This document shows, piece by piece, positions 25,517 through 33,916 of a stretch of DNA of 34,480 bases. The stretch lies in assembly GCF_000690055.1 (NCBI RefSeq), contig NZ_JJNZ01000035.1:1-34480 (forward strand), written 5' to 3'. Within the stretch, counting starts at the first letter, position 1. Each line of letters starts with the position of its first letter. The notes below the pieces were generated by a model, which worked only from the letters and a program-made list of their open reading frames with translations, searched no databases and was not told where the DNA came from. Source of the DNA: Pseudoalteromonas fuliginea. GTDB taxonomy: Bacteria > Pseudomonadota > Gammaproteobacteria > Enterobacterales > Alteromonadaceae. The translations under genes were made by a program, and so were the position numbers.

Positions 25517-25880
25517 TTCTGAGCGCGATATAAAATCGCACCTACACATTAATTACGTCGAAACTCAAAAGCTTCGCTTTTAATGCCAGCAAGCTGCGCG
25601 TCTACAATACACAGCGCGATGTAAAATCGCACCTACACATTAATTACCTCGAAGTTTAAAAGCTTCGCTTTTAACGCCAGCAAGCTGAGCGTCTACAATA
25701 CGCAGCGCGATATAAAATCGCACCTACACATTAATTACGTCGAAATTTAAAAGCTTCGCTTTTAACGCCAGCAAGCTGCGCGTCTACAATACACAGCGTG
25801 ATATAAAATCGCACCTACACATTAATTACACCAAAATTTAAAAGCTTCGCGCGCGAGCAAGCTCAGCGCCTACAAGTTAA
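25517..25880 (-). repeat. REP array, about 4 units of 91 bp, inverse orientation
   Basis: gcgcga(t) recurs at 25522, 25614, 25705 and 25796 (period 91-92). Each unit pairs a minus-strand GTAGGTGCGAT hairpin with a minus-strand GTAGACGC(G)CAGC hairpin, joined by the linker aagcttcgcttttaa. The array ends with a GTAGGCGC-type hairpin at 25845-25878, the same type that precedes elements A, B' and C1 on the other side of the island. Confidence 0.85.
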
Positions 25881-25926
25881 AGCGCGAGATAAACTCCCGT
25901 CTACGGCACGAGCTACAAATTATTCA

Positions 25927-27027
25927 TTACACGTCATACCTTGGCTTTTCTTCCGCTACTAAATCCAGCCCAGCATTTGGTTGCTGATATTTAAAACTAG
26001 CTGCTTCTTCAAAATAACCTTTCTTTAGCCATAACTTTGCACTGTTAGCCTGTGCAACCTGATATGCCCAATCGCTAACCGAAAGCGACTTATCTGAATC
26101 GCAATTAAAGTAATTACTAAGTTCAGTTGTTAAATGCTGGCTATTAATCACTAAATTTTGTTCTTGCCAGCGTTCGCGATGAAGCTGTGCAGCTAAAAAG
26201 TCACTTTTACTGTTATTACAGGTGCTATGTGCTGCCACAAAGTTATGACCTAAATCATTTGCGTAGCGGGAAAACGGTATAAAGTGATCAACCTCAATAG
26301 CGTTTTTCATTAGCTTTTGGCAATAAAAACAGGTGTTTGATTGCAACTCTACTAAAATAGGTTTGGCTTTAGTGAGTGCGTTACGGTCTACGCCAAATAA
26401 AAATTCGTGTAGTTGGCTTTGCGGGCCAATAAGCGCTTGGTTGTGTTTTATACTTTGAATTTTTTGCAGCCATGCGTTTTTTGCTAAATAAACAACTAGG
26501 TCGTAAAAACGCCTAAAGCAGCTAGCAATACCTGCATTTAACGTGATGTATGATCGGCCTTTAATATGGGGATACAAAAAACACTCTTCTTTGCCATTTA
26601 ATTTTTGTAATAACCATAGCGGGCCCTCTTTAATGGTTTTTAATGTTGAGCTGCGTATATTTTTCCAACCTTGGCTCTTTTTTAATTGGCTAATTGAATT
26701 TATATTATTTAATTTTGCATCATGAAGCGTAGTTATAATTTTGGCTTGTTTACTGGAGTCGGTATTTTGTAAAAGTAGTTGCTCTGTATTGTTACCAGTT
26801 GCGCCAAATGGCGATGCTTGGTGCCAATATAAGGTAATAAATTTATCGACTAATTCATCAAATTTTATTTGTAACTGTGCTTGTGGATCAGCGTGATGTT
26901 TTTCGATACTAATATCAGCCAGTGCATGTAAAAGTGCAAACTTATAAGTAGCACTAAAATCACCTTCAACTAATAAGCGCTGAATATAAGCAATAAAGTC
27001 GAGCTGTTGCTGCATTGCTCCAATCAT
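25927..27027 (-). CDS. HNH endonuclease
   Basis: From the ATG at 27027 this is a 366-residue protein. The C-terminal third holds an HNH/zinc module: CFYC, EVDHFIPFSR, then HNFVAAHSTCNNSKSDFLA, with the DH and the N/H of the HNH motif and four Cys/His of a structural zinc site. The N-terminal 200 residues are helical with VEGDFSATYKFALLHALADISIE near 20-45, common in HNH proteins of defence loci. The start overlaps the methyltransferase stop in an ATGA, so translation is coupled. A later ATG at 27015 with closer GGAG is possible. Likely a DNA or nucleic-acid nuclease paired with the methyltransferase. Confidence 0.8.
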   Translation of the reverse strand: MIGAMQQQLDFIAYIQRLLVEGDFSATYKFALLHALADISIEKHHADPQAQLQIKFDELVDKFITLYWHQASPFGATGNNTEQLLLQNTDSSKQAKIITTLHDAKLNNINSISQLKKSQGWKNIRSSTLKTIKEGPLWLLQKLNGKEECFLYPHIKGRSYITLNAGIASCFRRFYDLVVYLAKNAWLQKIQSIKHNQALIGPQSQLHEFLFGVDRNALTKAKPILVELQSNTCFYCQKLMKNAIEVDHFIPFSRYANDLGHNFVAAHSTCNNSKSDFLAAQLHRERWQEQNLVINSQHLTTELSNYFNCDSDKSLSVSDWAYQVAQANSAKLWLKKGYFEEAASFKYQQPNAGLDLVAEEKPRYDV

Positions 27028-27629
27028 AAAACGTGCACTACTTTTATAAGCGCATTTAGCCACACTTCACTTTCGCGCTCTGGGCGCTTGTCAACGCTTT
27101 GCCATTGTTTAATCGCTTTTAACTGCGTATGACTAAGTAAATGCGTTAAAGCATTTTCGTTTAAATCGGTAAATTCACGACCATTATGCACACGCTCTGA
27201 CTCGCCATATTTAAACGATACATACAAAACACCATTGGGTTTAAGCGCATTTTGTAGGTTTAAAAACACCTGCGGTAACTCAGCTTTTGGAACGTGCAAT
27301 AAACTAGCGCAGCACCAAATACCGTCGTATTGATTTACACAATTTAGCTGTTGGAATGTTTTAACCGCTACAAGTTGTTGTAAATAACTGCTTGCCAACT
27401 CTGCCAGCTCTGGGCTTGCATCAAACGCACTTACAGTGAAACCCTGCGCTTTAAAAAATGCGGCATCGCGTGCACTGCCACAACCGGCATCTAAAATACT
27501 CCCGTGTTGTGCAACGTGCGGTAAAAACTCAGCATAAAGCGCCGACATATCAACGTTTAGTGTTGAGTCGCTAAAGGCTTTGGCATTTTGATTGTAATAA
27601 GTAAGTGTGGCGTTTGACACGAGACTCAC
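27024..27629 (-). CDS. Class I SAM-dependent methyltransferase
   Basis: This 201-residue protein has the SAM-binding motif I ILDAGCGSARDA (45-56), motif II SAFDASPEL, and CCASLLHVPKAEL as motif IV. It lacks an NPPY/DPPY tetrad, so it is not a typical DNA adenine methylase; TehB-like small-molecule or protein methylation is more likely. It precedes the HNH gene with a 4-bp overlap. A self-protection role against the HNH is possible but not shown. Confidence 0.75.
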   Translation of the reverse strand: MSLVSNATLTYYNQNAKAFSDSTLNVDMSALYAEFLPHVAQHGSILDAGCGSARDAAFFKAQGFTVSAFDASPELAELASSYLQQLVAVKTFQQLNCVNQYDGIWCCASLLHVPKAELPQVFLNLQNALKPNGVLYVSFKYGESERVHNGREFTDLNENALTHLLSHTQLKAIKQWQSVDKRPERESEVWLNALIKVVHVL

Positions 27630-27776
27630 CGCTCCTTGGCTAATCGTCTAACAGCTAAGGCACTGTTAATACTGCATTCATTATTTGTTCAATCTACAGG
27701 AACAAGTGCATTAAATACAGGTTTAATAAGTAGAAATTTTTAAATTAATACGCTGTTATTATTAAGCGCTGATGTG

Positions 27777-27814
27777 AGTACTAAGCGCGACATAAATCAC
27801 GCTTAGTACTTTTT
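27777..27814. terminator. 11-bp perfect inverted repeat
   Basis: agtactaagcg and cgcttagtact enclose a 12-nt loop, followed by TTTT on the plus strand. It lies just past the 3' end of the minus-strand gene at 27828. The T run faces away from that gene, so it would terminate plus-strand readthrough, or act only as a transcript 3' stem. It also resembles the REP hairpin core. Confidence 0.45.
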
Positions 27815-27827
27815 ACGCGTTTAGTTA

Positions 27828-29072
27828 TTACTTTTTTCTTAGCCAAAAAAGACTCGCGGGAACCGAAATCCATGCCTGTTTACCTAACGACTCAAGGTAA
27901 ACACCCACCTCTTCTTTACTGCCTGGGCTGTAATATGGTGGCTGTTGTTCTTTTAGTTTTTCTTGCCCTGTGAGTATTTTGGTAAAGTGTTTATTTTGCT
28001 GCTGGAGCATTTTTTTGTAATCGTTTGCGGGTTTTGAATCGCCATGCATTACAAAAGCACTTAGCGCACGGCTTGCTGTGGCGTGTAGTTCTTGAAAGTC
28101 AAAGTCGGCTAATAAAGCCTCTAACTTCTCCCACTCTTTATTTATAATTAGGCAGTTCATTAATAAAAAGCGGTTTGCTTGATTATCGTTTGGGTTTAGC
28201 TTTAGTAACTCTTCGAGTTCTGATTGTGCTTTTACGGTATAACCATGCAGTGCGTGTATTTTTGCTCGATGCGCGCGAAGCATCATATAGGGGCGAGTTT
28301 CTTGTAGTCCCCAAAAATGCCCAGCGTTGTCTTTAATAAATTGCTTAGTTATAAGCCCACCTTCCATGATTTCTAGCAACATTTGCATTGGCTCAAGTGC
28401 TTTTAGCTCTGTATCGGCGAGTACAAGTCCAAGTAATTCATCAAGCTCATCTAACTCATTTGGTTCTTCGTCTAAAAAGCTGTTGTTAAATACAGCCTCA
28501 TCTTCGTCACTTAAAGTTAGGTCGTTACTAAATCGAAGTTCAAAAATAGCGTCGGCCATAAAATAAACATAATTACGTTTATATTCTTGGGCGTTATATT
28601 GGGCAAATTCACCAAATTCTTTTGCTGCTGCTTTTTCACTAGAAAATGCTTTTAAAACGCTGTTCAGGTTATTAAGAGCCTGTTTTTGCTCTGCATCAAG
28701 CATACGCTTATTTATATGTTTAAGCGCCTGTAAAACCCCTTTACAGTAACTTGGTAGGGGCATATTAGGTTTTAGTGAATCACGGTAATCTTGTTTAGAT
28801 AGGCTACACTTAGCAGGCATTTTTAATTCGTTTTGAATTACTTTTTCCATGCACTGGTTATACAGAGCCATTAAGCTTTCTAAGTATTTTAGTTCAGTCG
28901 CATTTTGAACATTAAGATCTCCAAATAGATCTGGTTGCCACTCACTAGGGTTAAGCATTTGTGGTAATACACCCAACCCCATTAAATAACCCTGAATAAA
29001 GTAATAATCTGGTTTTTTAGTGCTCAATTCACTGAGTTTTACAACATCGTTACGTATTTTGGTTGGCGACAT
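27828..29072 (-). CDS. UPF0149/YecA-like N-terminus with TPR-like C-terminus
   Basis: In this 414-residue cytoplasmic protein the first 170 residues resemble the UPF0149 (YgfB/YecA) fold: FIQGYLMGLG near 25-34, EWQPDLFG near 44-51, and acidic helices with KPNMPLPSYCKGVLQAL. An acidic stretch (about 195-235, EEPNELDELDELLGLVL) is followed by TPR/ST7-like helices (RAHRAKIHALHGYTVKAQSELEELLKLNPNDNQANRFLLMN). No transmembrane segment. The homology is pattern-based and the function is not known. It ends the accessory part of the window and is followed by core-like genes. Its upstream region (29073-29301) shows only AT-rich DNA. Confidence 0.55.
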   Translation of the reverse strand: MSPTKIRNDVVKLSELSTKKPDYYFIQGYLMGLGVLPQMLNPSEWQPDLFGDLNVQNATELKYLESLMALYNQCMEKVIQNELKMPAKCSLSKQDYRDSLKPNMPLPSYCKGVLQALKHINKRMLDAEQKQALNNLNSVLKAFSSEKAAAKEFGEFAQYNAQEYKRNYVYFMADAIFELRFSNDLTLSDEDEAVFNNSFLDEEPNELDELDELLGLVLADTELKALEPMQMLLEIMEGGLITKQFIKDNAGHFWGLQETRPYMMLRAHRAKIHALHGYTVKAQSELEELLKLNPNDNQANRFLLMNCLIINKEWEKLEALLADFDFQELHATASRALSAFVMHGDSKPANDYKKMLQQQNKHFTKILTGQEKLKEQQPPYYSPGSKEEVGVYLESLGKQAWISVPASLFWLRKK

Positions 29073-29301
29073 AACTTGCTCTACTATTCATAAATTTATT
29101 TGTAGTGTACCGATTGATAAAGTTAGCAACAATATTTTTTCTTAAGTTTATAAAATAAGTGCAATTGTTAAACTTAAACGCTCAGCTACCTTTCTCTGCT
29201 TAGTGAGCTATTTACATTTTTACACAACCCCAGCACTAAAATGCTCAAGCTAGTTTATACTGTATTAAAAACAAACAATAATTAATTGTATTAGAGGCGT
29301 A

Positions 29302-30039
29302 ATGAATAAACTAATAACCCTATTTATTTGCTTAATTTTTAACGTGTCGCCTACTGTGTTTGCTTGCGAAAGAACTTTAAGTGTTGCATCGCACGATGCA
29401 TTTTGGCCGCCATATGTGTTAGGTATTAATGGTGAATTACAAGGCGCAGAGGTAGATGCACTTAACATTATATTTGCCGGCTCGCCTTTTTGTTTTAAGG
29501 TTGAATTGCTGCCTAATTCAAAGCGCGCTTTTGTTGAGCTTAAACATGGCCGAATTGATTTAGGCTGGGCGGCTAGCTATACCGATAATCGTGCTAAATA
29601 TGTTCATTTTAGTGAAAGTTACCGTACGGAGGTAATGCGTTTATACGAAAACAAAAATAACCAGCACAATGTTGATAGCTTAGAAGATATTTTTAAACAA
29701 GGCCTTACTGTAGGCGCTAACTTTGGTAGTTATTACGGTGAAGAATTTGAACAATATAAAACAACGTATAAAAAACAAATTGAGTACACCAGCGCAGTGA
29801 GCAAGCGCTTCGAAATGCTTAATAAGCAACGTATTGATTTTGCAATTGAAGATGAGCTAGCGAGTGCTTATTTTATTAAACGAAGCTCAAACTTAGCACC
29901 GGTTAAAAATATCAAATTTATAAATAAAGACGCAATACATTTAATGCTAAGCAAAGATACGGTGTCGGTTGAAGAGCTTGAAGTAATAAATAAACACATA
30001 AAAAACAATCAAACGGCACTTAAGGCGCTATTTGAGTAA
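29302..30039 (+). CDS. Periplasmic solute-binding protein (SBP_bac_3-like), paralog 1
   Basis: The 245-residue protein has a signal peptide (MNKLITLFICLIFNVSPTVFA, then CERT). The mature part fits the short type 3 binding proteins: WPPYV near 36-40, a GAEVDAL ligand region, a middle GRIDLGWAASYT, EVMRLYENK, and a C-terminal FEMLNKQRIDFAIEDELA. It is likely to bind an amino acid-like ligand in the periplasm. No ABC permease is encoded here, so it may be a sensor or an orphan. The next gene is a diverged copy. Confidence 0.8.
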   Translation: MNKLITLFICLIFNVSPTVFACERTLSVASHDAFWPPYVLGINGELQGAEVDALNIIFAGSPFCFKVELLPNSKRAFVELKHGRIDLGWAASYTDNRAKYVHFSESYRTEVMRLYENKNNQHNVDSLEDIFKQGLTVGANFGSYYGEEFEQYKTTYKKQIEYTSAVSKRFEMLNKQRIDFAIEDELASAYFIKRSSNLAPVKNIKFINKDAIHLMLSKDTVSVEELEVINKHIKNNQTALKALFE

Positions 30040-30085
30040 TGTTTAATTGCCAGCTATAACCGCAAGCGCAATTAATTGGAGTGTA

Positions 30086-30823
30086 ATGAAAACTATAATA
30101 GTCGTTTTTGCTGTATTACTGTTAAGTACCTTTAATGCGCACGCATGTAATAAAACTTTTAAAGTTGGCACAAATGAAAATTACTGGCCTCCTTATGTTG
30201 AGCTAAAAAACGGGGTGTTGTCGGGTATTGAAATTAACGTTATAAAAACGTTGTTTAAAGGCTCCCCTTTTTGCTTGAAATTTAGCGTATTACCTAGCTC
30301 TTTACGCGCACAAGAAGAGTTAAAGCAAGGCCGTATAGATATTATGTTTGCGGCAACTAAAACTAAAAAACGAAGCAAATTTGCGTATTTTAGCCAAAGC
30401 TACCGTGACGAGGTTATGCTGCTTTATAAAAATACGCTTTCTCCTAATTTAAGTTCAATTGAACAACTATTTAGCCAAGGCTTTAGTATTGCCGTTAATC
30501 GAGGTAGTTATTATGGCGCGCAGTTCGAGCAACTTAAAAAAGCATATCCTAAGCAAGTTGTGCTTATTTCGACCGCCGATAAGCGCTTTGAAATGCTCAA
30601 TAAACAGCGGGTAGATTTTGTGATTGAAGACGCTTTGTCGGGGCTGTTTTTTTTAAAACAATCATTAAATATTGAACCGGTTACTAATATGGCATTTTTT
30701 AACAAAGCCCCTGTGCATTTAATGCTGAGTAAAAAAACGGTTACGCTTGATGAACTATCGGTTATTAATCAATTAATTCAAAAAAATAAAAAGGCCACAG
30801 AACGTATTTATCAAACTTATTAA
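30086..30823 (+). CDS. Periplasmic solute-binding protein, paralog 2
   Basis: The 245-residue protein starts at ATG 30086, with GGAG 4 bases upstream and a signal peptide MKTIIVVFAVLLLSTFNAHA directly after; an in-frame ATG at 30047 would add 13 residues before it. Motifs match paralog 1 at the same places (WPPYV, GRIDIMFAATK, EVMLLYKN, RGSYYG, FEMLNKQRVDFVIEDALS), so the pair arose by tandem duplication. A 46-bp gap separates them and they are probably co-transcribed. Confidence 0.8.
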   Translation: MKTIIVVFAVLLLSTFNAHACNKTFKVGTNENYWPPYVELKNGVLSGIEINVIKTLFKGSPFCLKFSVLPSSLRAQEELKQGRIDIMFAATKTKKRSKFAYFSQSYRDEVMLLYKNTLSPNLSSIEQLFSQGFSIAVNRGSYYGAQFEQLKKAYPKQVVLISTADKRFEMLNKQRVDFVIEDALSGLFFLKQSLNIEPVTNMAFFNKAPVHLMLSKKTVTLDELSVINQLIQKNKKATERIYQTY

Positions 30824-30911
30824 CTGTTTTGAGCTGTAAAATCACTTATCGCTATCTGTTTTTGCTTTAATTTAAAGCGCCTTTTATCTTCCCTTCCTCT
30901 TGGCTGATCTG

Positions 30912-30917
30912 TATAAT
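30912..30917 (+). promoter_or_regulatory. Consensus -10 box for ybiT
   Basis: TATAAT is present but its -35 partner is poor (tccctt at a 17-bp spacing). Transcription from here would start near 30924, inside a longer reading frame that opens at TTG 30900, which supports translation from the later TTG at 31008. The leader is about 85 nt and has no clear riboswitch. Confidence 0.4.
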
Positions 30918-31007
30918 TCGCCAGCTAATTTACCCTATTGTCTGGTTCTTGTTTGTGGCGTGTTGCTGCAGCGTACTCCTGTCAGTACTTATCTAGGATT
31001 ACCTTTT

Positions 31008-32606
31008 TTGATCTCCACCGCAAATATTACGATGCAGTTTGGCGCAGAGCCGTTGTTTGAAAACATTTCAGCTAAATTTGGTAACGGCAACCGTTACGGT
31101 TTAATTGGCGCTAACGGTTGCGGCAAGTCGACTTTCATGAAGATTTTAAGCGGGGCGCTTGTGCCAAGCGCGGGTAATGTATCTATTACTCCAGGGTTAA
31201 AAGTAGGTAACCTAAGCCAAGACCAGTTTGCCTTTGAAGAGTATAGCGTTGTAGACGCTGTAATTATGGGTGACGTTGAGCTTTGGAAAGTAAAGCAAGA
31301 ACGCGAACGTATTTACTCTTTGCCAGAAATGAGCGAAGACGATGGTATGAAAGTAGCTGAACTTGAAAGCGTATTTGCTGAAATGGACGGTTACACGGCA
31401 GAAAGCCGCGCTGAAGAAATTTTGCTAGAAGCGGGTATCGATAAAGAATTTCATTATGGATTAATGGCAAACGTTGCACCTGGTTGGAAGTTACGTGTGC
31501 TTTTAGCACAAGCGTTATTTGCAAACCCAGACATACTGCTACTCGATGAGCCTACCAATAACTTGGATATTCATACAATTACGTGGCTTGCCAACGAGCT
31601 TAACAAGCGTAAATGTACGATGATTATTATTTCGCATGACCGTCACTTTTTAAACTCTGTATGTACACATATGGCCGATATAGATTATGGCGAGCTGCGT
31701 ATTTATCCTGGTAACTACGAGAAGTTTTTAGAAGCAGCAGGGCTGCAGCGCGAGCAACTTTTAGCTGAAAATGCTAAAAAGAGCGCTGAAATTGACGAGC
31801 TACAAGACTTTGTTAACCGTTTTGGTGCTAATGCTTCAAAAGCAAAACAAGCAAGTTCACGCGCTAAAAAAATGGATAAAATTAAACTTGATGAAGTTAA
31901 ATCGTCGAGTCGTATGAGTCCATCGCTTTCGTTTGACGAAGGTAAAAAAATGTATCGTCAAGCACTTGAAGTTAACAAGCTTGGCCATGGTTTTGATGGC
32001 GAAAAGTTATTCACTGGCGGCGATCTACTACTAGAAGCTGGCGCTAAGCTTGCTGTTATTGGCGAAAACGGGGTAGGTAAAACTACTTTTTTACGTTGTT
32101 TAGTTAACGAGCTTAAAAGTTTAGAGGGCGAAATTAAATGGTCTGAAAATGCGACCTTTGGTTATTGCCCGCAAGACAGCACTAAAGATTTTGATAACGA
32201 TTTAACCTTGTTTGATTGGATGTCGCAGTGGCGCACAGTTAATCATAACGATTTAATGGTACGCGGCATGCTGGGTCGTTTGTTGTTTACAGCTGACGAT
32301 TCAAATAAAAAAGCGCGCAACTGTTCGGGTGGTGAAAAAAACCGTTTGTTATTCGGTAAGTTAATGATGCAAGACGTTAACGTACTGGTAATGGACGAAC
32401 CGACTAACCACATGGATATGGAAGCCATTGAAGCGCTTAACAATGCGCTTAAAGACTTTGAAGGCACGCTAATTTTTGTAAGCCATGACCGTGAGTTCGT
32501 ATCGTCATTAGCGACGCGTATCATTGATATTAAAGATAAAAAAGTAATCGACTTCCAGGGTACGTTTGACGAATACCTTTCAAGTTGTGAAGAGAAAAAA
32601 GCGTAA
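31008..32606 (+). CDS. ybiT: ABC-F ATPase YbiT
   Basis: From TTG 31008 the protein has 532 residues and begins [12 protein letters not shown], matching the E. coli YbiT start and its 530-residue length; AGGA lies 9 bases upstream. Two nucleotide-binding domains are present. NBD1 has GANGCGKST at 34-42, a degenerate signature [12 protein letters not shown] instead of LSGG (as in E. coli YbiT), and [11 protein letters not shown]2 has [25 protein letters not shown]. The linker [20 protein letters not shown] sits between them. ABC-F proteins act on ribosomes rather than in membranes. It stands alone and ends in an intrinsic terminator. Confidence 0.95.
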   Translation: MISTANITMQFGAEPLFENISAKFGNGNRYGLIGANGCGKSTFMKILSGALVPSAGNVSITPGLKVGNLSQDQFAFEEYSVVDAVIMGDVELWKVKQERERIYSLPEMSEDDGMKVAELESVFAEMDGYTAESRAEEILLEAGIDKEFHYGLMANVAPGWKLRVLLAQALFANPDILLLDEPTNNLDIHTITWLANELNKRKCTMIIISHDRHFLNSVCTHMADIDYGELRIYPGNYEKFLEAAGLQREQLLAENAKKSAEIDELQDFVNRFGANASKAKQASSRAKKMDKIKLDEVKSSSRMSPSLSFDEGKKMYRQALEVNKLGHGFDGEKLFTGGDLLLEAGAKLAVIGENGVGKTTFLRCLVNELKSLEGEIKWSENATFGYCPQDSTKDFDNDLTLFDWMSQWRTVNHNDLMVRGMLGRLLFTADDSNKKARNCSGGEKNRLLFGKLMMQDVNVLVMDEPTNHMDMEAIEALNNALKDFEGTLIFVSHDREFVSSLATRIIDIKDKKVIDFQGTFDEYLSSCEEKKA

Positions 32607-32623
32607 ATTTTTCTCATTACTTT

Positions 32624-32657
32624 TAAAAACGGTGCTAAATTTAGCGCCGTTTTTTTA
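32624..32657 (+). terminator. Intrinsic terminator of ybiT
   Basis: An 11-bp stem aacggtgctaa/ttagcgccgtt (one G.T pair) with a very small loop is followed by seven T, 20 bases after the ybiT stop. Confidence 0.85.
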
Positions 32658-32694
32658 TGGGTGGTAAATAGTGAATTTGGGCATTTTTGCATAA

Positions 32695-33395
32695 CCCCTG
32701 TAGACGCACAGCTTGCTGGCGTGTAAAAACGCAGTTTTTAGGGTATTAAGCAATGAGAAGCCTTGCTTCTCACGTGAGCAAGCTCTACGTCTACAAATCA
32801 TATTCTGAAACTTGGGTATAAACCCTGTAGACGCACAGCTTGCTGGCGTGTAAAAACGCAGTTTTTAGGGTATTAAGCAATGAGAAGCTTTGCTTCTCAC
32901 GTGAGCAAGCTCGACGTCTACAAGTCATATTCTGAAACTTGGGTATAAACCCTGTAGACGCACAGCTTGCTAGCGAGTAAAACGTAGTTTTTAGGGTATT
33001 AAGTAATGAGAAGCTTTGCTTCTCACGTGAGCAAGCTCGACGTCTACAAGTCATATTCTGAAACTTGGGTATAAACCCTGTAGACGCGCAGCTTGCTGGC
33101 GTGTAAAAACGTAGTTTTTAGGGTATTAAGTAATGAGAAGCCTTGCTTCTCGCGTGAGCAAGCTCAACGTCTACAAATCATATTCTGAAACTTGGGTATA
33201 ACCCCTGTAGACGCACAGCTTGCTGGCGTGTAAAAACGCAGTTTTTAGGGTATTAAGTAATGAGAAGCTACGCTTCTAACGTGAGCAAGCTCAACGTCTA
33301 CAAATCATATTCTGAAACTTGGGTATAAACCCTGTAGACGCACAGCTTGCTAGCGAGTAAAAACGTAGTGAGCAAGCTCACGTTTACTTCAAGGT
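32695..33395 (+). repeat. BIME array, 127-bp period, upstream of RAYT
   Basis: tagacgc recurs at 32701, 32828, 32955, 33081, 33208 and 33335. Each full unit has a plus-strand GTAG hairpin (stems ACGC/GCGT and CAGC/GCTG), a middle hairpin gagaag-ccttg-cttctc, an inverted GTAG hairpin (stems ACGT/ACGT and GAGC/GCTC) and the spacer catattctgaaacttggg. The sixth unit is broken at about 33365 and rejoins later as gtgagcaagctcacgttta, just before the RAYT gene. Confidence 0.95.
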
Positions 33396-33463
33396 ACACC
33401 ATATAACTTGTTGAACAGTGTGTTTTATCTATATTTATAAAAACCCAATAAATTAAAATCTTT

Positions 33464-33907
33464 ATGTATTCATCTAAAAAACTATTAACTGGGCGCTACA
33501 CCTGCGAAAACCAATTTTACTCTGTCACAATATGTACTAGAAAAAGAACTCAGATATTCAAAAATTTTGAAAGTGCATGTATAGCAATAAGAGGATTGGT
33601 TTATATGCAAAACAAGGTAAATACTATTTGCTATACGTTAATGCCAGATCATTTACATTGGTTGTTTCAATTAAAAGATTTACCTCTTAATGATGTTGTG
33701 AGGCAATATAAAAGTATTACCACAGTGAATATTAATAAGTTTAATTATTCTAATGGGTCAATTTGGCAGCAAAACTATTTTGAGCATCAACTTAGAACTG
33801 AAGAGGATTTAATTAACCAGGCACGTTATATTGTTGCAAACCCTTTACGTGCTAAGCTTGTAAATGAGGTTGGAGAATATCCATTTTGGGACTGTGTATA
33901 TTTATAA
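33464..33907 (+). CDS. RAYT: REP-associated tyrosine transposase (Y1/IS200-like)
   Basis: This 147-residue HUH protein carries PDHLHWL at 61-67 (the HUH histidines H63 and H65), the QYKSITTVNIN helix, WQQNYFEHQLR, and the catalytic Tyr in QARYIVANPLRAKLV (Y122). RAYTs bind and nick GTAG-headed REP hairpins; the flanking arrays have exactly such hairpins. The gene is intact and normal in length, though no strong ribosome site precedes the ATG. It is the only transposase of the window and a likely source of its REP families. Confidence 0.9.
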   Translation: MYSSKKLLTGRYTCENQFYSVTICTRKRTQIFKNFESACIAIRGLVYMQNKVNTICYTLMPDHLHWLFQLKDLPLNDVVRQYKSITTVNINKFNYSNGSIWQQNYFEHQLRTEEDLINQARYIVANPLRAKLVNEVGEYPFWDCVYL

Positions 33908-33916
33908 TGGCATATT

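Noticed and set aside
25244..25549. Gly-Ile-Lys repeat ORFs
   Set aside because: They are translations of the 9-bp minisatellite and adjoining repeats with no supporting start signals.
27024..27629. DNA methyltransferase of a restriction-modification pair
   Set aside because: No catalytic NPPY/DPPY or PCQ motif is visible, so only a general SAM methyltransferase can be supported.
32791..33054. Repeated 87-residue ORF in the BIME array
   Set aside because: The protein repeats because the DNA repeats; it is the reverse-strand reading of REP units.
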